This document shows positions 59,602 to 64,000 of a stretch of DNA of 64,000 nucleotides, one piece after another; the stretch's first letter is position 1, and each line of letters starts with the position of its first letter. This DNA is from Avichristensenella sp031550535 (GTDB taxonomy: Bacteria; Bacillota; Clostridia; Christensenellales; Aristaeellaceae), in the NCBI GenBank assembly GCA_031550535.1, contig JAVBOM010000017.1, positions 56,239 to 120,238 of the forward strand, read 5' to 3'. The position numbers and the translations under genes are program-made. Under the pieces are notes generated by a model. It did no database searches. It saw nothing but the letters and a program-made list of their open reading frames with translations, and had not been told where the DNA came from.

Positions 59602-61119
59602 ATGCGCGGAAAGGAAAGGGTTCCTCGCGGAATCCCTCTGTGGCGCCCGATTCTCCGCATCCGTGCCGCCTCCCTGGACCGGCTCTTCCGCGCGGCCAAG
59701 CGGGACAGCCTGCGCGGCCGCATGCGGACAGCGCAGACGGTGCTCGTCGTGCTGATGCTGATCCCGGCAGTCGTCTCCATCAGCCTGATGTCCGTTTTTT
59801 CCGCGCAGTATCACAGCGTTATCACGCACATGGGGAAAGTCTCCGCCCTGATGCCGCTCATCCGGGACGATCTGCTGATCGAGCTGTCGGATATCGTCGT
59901 CGGGCGGACGCGGTTTGACGGCGGCGGGCAGTTTGACATGCTCCAAAGCGCGCGCGCCCAGCTTGACAGCCTGATCGAGAGCGACGCGGCCAGCCGGATG
60001 GAGCTGGAGGTGGCGCGGCGCACGCTCGGCACGCTGGAACGGTACGTGCGTTCAATGGGCGAGGCGATGCACGCGGGCTCCGCCGTGGACGAGGACGAGT
60101 TGGCGCTGGAGGAAATACGCGGCGTCGCCGGTCTGTTTGTGGACATGCTGCAGGATTCCATCAACGCGGAGATCGGCGCGGCGGCGGACGCGAGCAACCG
60201 CACGCAGGTGGCGGTGCGCGTGACGCTCGCGATGGAAATCGCGCTGCTGTGCCTGACGCTGCTGTTCGCGTTCCTGGCGCAGCGGTCGCTGTCGCGTGCC
60301 ATTCGCGAGCCGCTGGGCAGGATGGAGCGGTTCGCCGGGCGCATCGCGGGCGGCGCGCTGTCCGAGCGCGTACCACAGCCGGAGGTCGAGGAGCTAACCG
60401 CCCTGACGGACAACCTGAACACAATGGCGTTCAAGCTGGAACGGCTCCTGGAGGAGAACACGCGCGAGCAGGAGAACCTGAAGAAGAGCGAAATGCGCGC
60501 GCTGCAGGCGCAGATCACGCCGCATTTCCTTTATAATACGCTGGACGCCATCGTGTGGCTGGCCGAGGCCAAGCGGACGGCCGAGGTGGTGCAGATCACG
60601 CGCGCGCTGTCCAACTTTTTTCGCACATCGCTGAGCAATGGCAACGACTGGATCACCGTGGAGCAGGAGGCGGAGCACCTGGAAGGGTACCTGACGATCC
60701 AGCAGATTCGCTATCGCGACATCCTGCGCTACACCATTGACATCGACGAGGCACTGAAATCGCGGCAGATCTTAAAGCTCACAATCCAGCCGCTGGTGGA
60801 GAACGCGATTTACCACGGCATCAAGAACCGGCGCGGCGGCGGCGACCTGTCCGTCACGGTGCGGGGGGAGGGCGAAAATCTGCACGTGACGGTTACGGAC
60901 AGCGGCGCGGGCATGGACGAGGCGCGGCTGAACGAAGTGCGCGAGAGCCTTGCCCGCGCCGAGCCGCTGGACGCGGAATCCGGGTACGGCCTATACAGCG
61001 TGGACAAGCGGCTGAAGCTGTACTACGGGCAAAGCGAGGGGCTGCGCGTGACGAGCGAGCCGGGAAAGGGAACGACGGTCGCTTTTTGCGTGCCGATACG
61101 GGAGGCAACCGATGGTTAG
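59602..61119 (+). CDS. Sensor histidine kinase (YesM/LytS-like)
   Basis: A 505-residue membrane kinase. First helix near 45-65, an extracytoplasmic helical sensor of ~140 residues, second helix near 207-228, HAMP to ~286, then His_kinase with H308 (QITPHFLYNTLDAI), IQPLVENAIYHGIKN and TDSGAGMD of the HATPase. It phosphorylates the response regulator encoded after it. Residues ~5-23 are encoded by element copy 12, in a frame different from that in the lipoprotein gene; a start at the later ATG 59722 would avoid this but has no ribosome site. It follows the lipoprotein gene by two bases. Confidence 0.92.
   Translation: MRGKERVPRGIPLWRPILRIRAASLDRLFRAAKRDSLRGRMRTAQTVLVVLMLIPAVVSISLMSVFSAQYHSVITHMGKVSALMPLIRDDLLIELSDIVVGRTRFDGGGQFDMLQSARAQLDSLIESDAASRMELEVARRTLGTLERYVRSMGEAMHAGSAVDEDELALEEIRGVAGLFVDMLQDSINAEIGAAADASNRTQVAVRVTLAMEIALLCLTLLFAFLAQRSLSRAIREPLGRMERFAGRIAGGALSERVPQPEVEELTALTDNLNTMAFKLERLLEENTREQENLKKSEMRALQAQITPHFLYNTLDAIVWLAEAKRTAEVVQITRALSNFFRTSLSNGNDWITVEQEAEHLEGYLTIQQIRYRDILRYTIDIDEALKSRQILKLTIQPLVENAIYHGIKNRRGGGDLSVTVRGEGENLHVTVTDSGAGMDEARLNEVRESLARAEPLDAESGYGLYSVDKRLKLYYGQSEGLRVTSEPGKGTTVAFCVPIREATDG
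59612..59670 (+). repeat. Two-hairpin dispersed element, copy 12 (coding, kinase N-terminus)
   Basis: AAAGGGTTCC-TCGC-GGAATCCC, then TCTGTGGCGCCCGATTCTCC and GCATCCGTGCCGCC. It is read as RVPRGIPLWRPILRIRAA in the kinase frame, one base out of phase with the reading in copy 11. Confidence 0.8.
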
Positions 61120-62671
61120 CGTGTTTCTGGTCGACGACGAAATTGTGGTGCGCGAGGGCATCCGCAACAGCTTTCCGTGGGACGAGGGCGAATTCTCGCT
61201 CGCGGGCGAGGCCCCGGACGGGGAGATCGCGCTGTCCATGCTGCAGGAAATCAAGCCCGATATACTGATTACCGACATCAAAATGCCGTTCATGGACGGG
61301 CTGGCGCTTTGCCGCGCCGTCGCGAGAACCATGCCGTGGACGCACATTGTCATCCTCAGCGGGTATGACGATTTCGCCTACGCGAAGGAGGCCATTTCGC
61401 TGGGCGTCAAGGAGTATTTGCTAAAGCCCGTCAGCGCGATGGATCTGCTGGCCGTGCTCCGCCGCATCAAGCGGACGATTGAGGAAGAACGCGCGCAGCA
61501 GGCGGACGTGGAGGCGCTCCGGCGGCAGATCGCGACCTCCAGTCGGTATTTGCAAGAAAAGCTGCTCAGCGACCTGCTGGACGGCGCGCCGGATGGGGAC
61601 GCGCTGGCGCAGGCGCGCAAGCTGAAGATGAACCTGCTGGCGCGCTGGTACGCGGTGATGCTGATCGACCCCGCGTCCGAGGGCGCGCTGCTCCGGGTGC
61701 GTGGCGCGGCGCAGCGCCTGGCCGAGGGTTCAGGCGGCGCGGCGCATGTCTGTGAGCGCATGGGGCGGCTGGCGCTGCTGGTGCTGGGGGACACGGCGGC
61801 CGATTTGGAAGAGCGGGCGTACGCGTTCGCGCAGGCGGTCAAGCACGAGGCGGAGCAGGGCGGCGATGGCGTGCGCGTGGCGATCGGCGCGTCTGTGGAA
61901 GCCCTGACCGATTTGCCGCACTCCAGCGAAGCGGCGCTGGCTGTGCTGCGGTCCATGGAGGGGCAGCCGCGCCGCATCCTGGGCATTTCGGATGTGGACC
62001 TGGAAACCCCGCGCGACCTGATGCGTCTGAACGTCGTGCCGCTATATGAAAAGCTGGAATACGCGTCGGCGCGGGACGTGGACGGCATTCTGGAAGCGTA
62101 CTTCGCGTCGCTGGGCGGCATGGCCGTACAGTCCGCGCTGATGGCGAACTATGTGCTGGTGGACGCGACGCTCGCGGCGACGCGCATTGTCAAGCAGAGC
62201 GGCGGGGACCCGGCCAAGGTGCTGCCGGAAAACGTGGACGGCGCGATGCTCACGCAGCGGACGCATGACGATGTGCTGCGCGCGGCCAAAGACATGCTGA
62301 CCCGCGCGCTGGTGTACAGGGACCGAAATGCCCAATCCCGCTACAGTGCCATCATCCGCAAGGCGTGCGCCTATATAGAGGAAAACTACAAAACCCCGGA
62401 AATCACGCTGCACGACGTGGCGGGACATGTGGCGCTGTCCAACAACCACTTTTGCACCGTATTTTCCCAGGAAATGGGCGTCACGTTCATTGAGTACCTG
62501 ACGCGCCTGCGCATGGAGAAGGCCAAGGGGTACCTGAAATCGACGGACCTGCGCTCGGCGGACATCGCCGGGCAGGTGGGGTATAACGACCCCAACTATT
62601 TCCGGTATTTATTCAAGAAGCATATGGGCATGAACCCGAGGGACTATCGCAATTCGTGCCGAAAAGGGTAA
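61112..62671 (+). CDS. AraC-type response regulator (YesN-like)
   Basis: A 519-residue regulator. Receiver domain 1-120 with D8/D9, phosphoacceptor D55 (DILITDIKMPF), the conserved Ser in VILSGYDDFAYAKEA, and K of LLKPVS. A ~270-residue helical linker follows. The AraC DNA-binding domain fills the last ~100 residues (DVAGHVALSNNHFCTVFSQEMGVTF ... VGYNDPNYFRYLFKKHMGMNPRDYR). GGGAGGC precedes the ATG, which overlaps the kinase end by eight bases, so the pair is coupled. It probably controls the following sugar-binding protein gene. Confidence 0.93.
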   Translation: MVSVFLVDDEIVVREGIRNSFPWDEGEFSLAGEAPDGEIALSMLQEIKPDILITDIKMPFMDGLALCRAVARTMPWTHIVILSGYDDFAYAKEAISLGVKEYLLKPVSAMDLLAVLRRIKRTIEEERAQQADVEALRRQIATSSRYLQEKLLSDLLDGAPDGDALAQARKLKMNLLARWYAVMLIDPASEGALLRVRGAAQRLAEGSGGAAHVCERMGRLALLVLGDTAADLEERAYAFAQAVKHEAEQGGDGVRVAIGASVEALTDLPHSSEAALAVLRSMEGQPRRILGISDVDLETPRDLMRLNVVPLYEKLEYASARDVDGILEAYFASLGGMAVQSALMANYVLVDATLAATRIVKQSGGDPAKVLPENVDGAMLTQRTHDDVLRAAKDMLTRALVYRDRNAQSRYSAIIRKACAYIEENYKTPEITLHDVAGHVALSNNHFCTVFSQEMGVTFIEYLTRLRMEKAKGYLKSTDLRSADIAGQVGYNDPNYFRYLFKKHMGMNPRDYRNSCRKG

Positions 62672-62873
62672 TATATCCAAAGATATCCATCAATCATCGG
62701 AAAATAGTGCTCGTTTGCCGCGCATCCGTCTTCGGATGGGCGGTATTTTTCGGTAGAACGCCGCGCCAAGTTCGGAAGCGCGCCTGTTTGCCGGGCGGAG
62801 AAAATGGGCTAGGATGGGGGCAACGGAAGGGGAGAAATTGCCTTCCCAAATGATGAAACGGGGGTATTCTCAC

Positions 62874-63860
62874 ATGAAGAAACTGTTTGCGCTGGTGATC
62901 GCGCTGGTGATCGCCCTGTCCGCGACGAGCGCGCTGGCCGTTACGGTCGGCTTCTCCCAGATCGGCGCGGAGTCCGATTGGCGCACCGCGAACACAGACA
63001 GCGTGAAAGGCGCGCTGGAAGCCGCCGGGTTCACCGTCGTGTACGACGACGCGATGCAGCAGCAGCAGAACCAGGTGAAGGCGCTGCGTCAGTTCATCAC
63101 GCAGGGTGTGGACTACATCGTGTTCACCGCCATCGTGACCACGGGCTGGGACGAGGTTCTGCAGGAAGTTATTGATGAAGAAATCCCGCTGATCCTGATC
63201 GACCGCTTCCCGGAGACGCAGCTTGGCGATGATTTCTACGTGACGTTCATGGGATCGGACTTCCCGGAGGAAGGCCGCCGGGCGGGCCGCTGGATCATGA
63301 ACTACATGGAGAACGCGGGCCGCGGCGCGGACGAGATCAACATCGTGGAGCTGCAGGGCACCACGGGCGCCGACGCCGCGACAGGCCGCTACAACGGCAT
63401 CCGCGAGGCGTTGGAAGGCCACGACAACTTCAAGATCGTCGCGTCCCAGACCGGCAACTTCACCCGTGCCGAGGGCCAGGCGGTCATGGAGTCCTTCCTG
63501 AAGAGCGTGGACAAGATCGACGTGCTCTGGGCGCACAACGACGACATGGCGCTGGGCGCGATTGACGCCATCAAGGCCGCCGGCCTGAAGCCGGGCGAGG
63601 ACATCATCATCATCTCCGCCGACGCCGTGAAGGCCGCGTTTGAGGCCATGGTCGCGGGCGAGCTGAACTGCTCCATCGAGTGCAGCCCGCTGCTGGGCGG
63701 CCAGGTCGTGGATGTGATCAACAAGTTGGAGGCCGGCGAGACGGTGGACAAGCGGACGGTCACGATCGAGTACGCGTATGACATCGACGGCGGCATCGAG
63801 TATGCCGAGGGCCAGACGACCATCAAGGCCGGGGATGTCATTGGAGAGCGGCAGTACTAA
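62874..63860 (+). CDS. Sugar ABC transporter substrate-binding protein
   Basis: A 328-residue type I binding protein, a close relative of the lipoprotein encoded at 58562 (shared VGFSQIGAESDWRTANT, FMGSDFPEEGRRAGRW, LWAHNDDMALGAIDAIKAAGL). The signal peptide (MKKLFALVIALVIALSATSALA) has no lipobox cysteine. CGGGGGTA lies before the ATG. Its permease and ATPase genes would be expected just beyond the window. Galactofuranose, ribose or arabinose are likely ligand types. The 140 bases after it hold a GGGGGGCGTGCCCCAGACCC stem-loop region and then A-rich DNA with no gene. Confidence 0.92.
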   Translation: MKKLFALVIALVIALSATSALAVTVGFSQIGAESDWRTANTDSVKGALEAAGFTVVYDDAMQQQQNQVKALRQFITQGVDYIVFTAIVTTGWDEVLQEVIDEEIPLILIDRFPETQLGDDFYVTFMGSDFPEEGRRAGRWIMNYMENAGRGADEINIVELQGTTGADAATGRYNGIREALEGHDNFKIVASQTGNFTRAEGQAVMESFLKSVDKIDVLWAHNDDMALGAIDAIKAAGLKPGEDIIIISADAVKAAFEAMVAGELNCSIECSPLLGGQVVDVINKLEAGETVDKRTVTIEYAYDIDGGIEYAEGQTTIKAGDVIGERQY

Positions 63861-64000
63861 GCAAGAGATAGGATAACGAATGATGAGGGGTGCCGCGATA
63901 AGGCGAAGGGAACGCCAGGGGGGCGTGCCCCAGACCCCCCGCAACGGCATTAAAAACAAAAGAATACCAAAAGAAAGAGAGTGGGGGTGGTTAATCAAAA

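Noticed and set aside
63861..64000. Possible promoter or gene start at the right edge
   Set aside because: Only a G-rich stem-loop and A-rich DNA are visible; no start codon with ribosome site and coding frame can be supported before the window ends.

Overview
The window looks like chromosome from a GC-rich (by eye roughly 60-65% G+C) anaerobic Firmicute, most likely a gut or digester Clostridia such as the Christensenellales. Pointers to this are: LplB/YtcP-type carbohydrate importers, YesN-type response regulators and PocR-type AraC regulators, a selenium-dependent molybdenum hydroxylase accessory cluster, a corrinoid methyl-transfer locus, an S6-SSB-S18 operon, many GTG/TTG starts with strong AGGAGG sites, and TTGACA-17-TATAAT promoters. 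No rRNA, tRNA, phage or intact transposase gene was seen.

Layout. 1-7.6 kb: a carbohydrate locus (truncated FAD oxidoreductase, two ABC permeases, solute-binding protein, MFS transporter, small winged-helix-like protein, sialidase-like BNR protein). 7.8-16.8 kb: envelope and housekeeping genes (VanY peptidase, ThrE exporter, flavodoxin, CapA phosphoesterase, M28 peptidase, an IlvD/Edd dehydratase, an exported unknown). 17-26 kb: sugar use (GH4 alpha-galactosidase with two overlapping AraC genes; SIS isomerase, FGGY kinase, class II aldolase, allulose-6-phosphate epimerase), split by a decayed gene that carries a MITE-like insertion. 26-30 kb: a membrane unknown, a Cys/Ser-rich repeat protein, and a GntR-ABC operon. 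30-38.5 kb: lactate racemase family protein, then a corrinoid C1 module (two UROD-type methyltransferases, a broken UROD fragment, corrinoid protein, RACo-type activator, DUF2284 protein, PocR-AraC regulator) interrupted by a decayed CRISPR array. 38.8-44.3 kb: ketopantoate-reductase-like protein, then the selenium cluster (class V desulfurase/lyase, DUF3343, YedF, YqeC, YqeB, XdhC). 44.8-50.1 kb: ABC export pair, SH3 protein, a large binding-protein-like protein. 50.2-56.6 kb: rpsR-ssb-rpsF, TldE/TldD, a membrane zinc peptidase, a GT2-GtrA fusion. 56.8-63.9 kb: a P-loop ATPase, a GNAT acetyltransferase, and a sugar-sensing module (binding lipoprotein, histidine kinase, AraC response regulator, second binding protein).

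The most unusual feature is a dispersed ~60-bp element made of two back-to-back imperfect hairpins (core GGATTTC-loop-GAAATCC, then GGCGCCCGATTT-loop-AAATCAGCGCC). I find twelve copies, in both orientations. They lie between genes, in 5' leaders, in a dead gene, and within the N-terminal coding part of three exported or membrane proteins, read in at least three different frames. Longer composite forms share the same ends and carry extra modules of about 45 bp. This resembles in behaviour the protein-inserting palindromes of Rickettsia, though the sequence is one I do not recognise. All identifications rest on reading the sequence; no database search was run.
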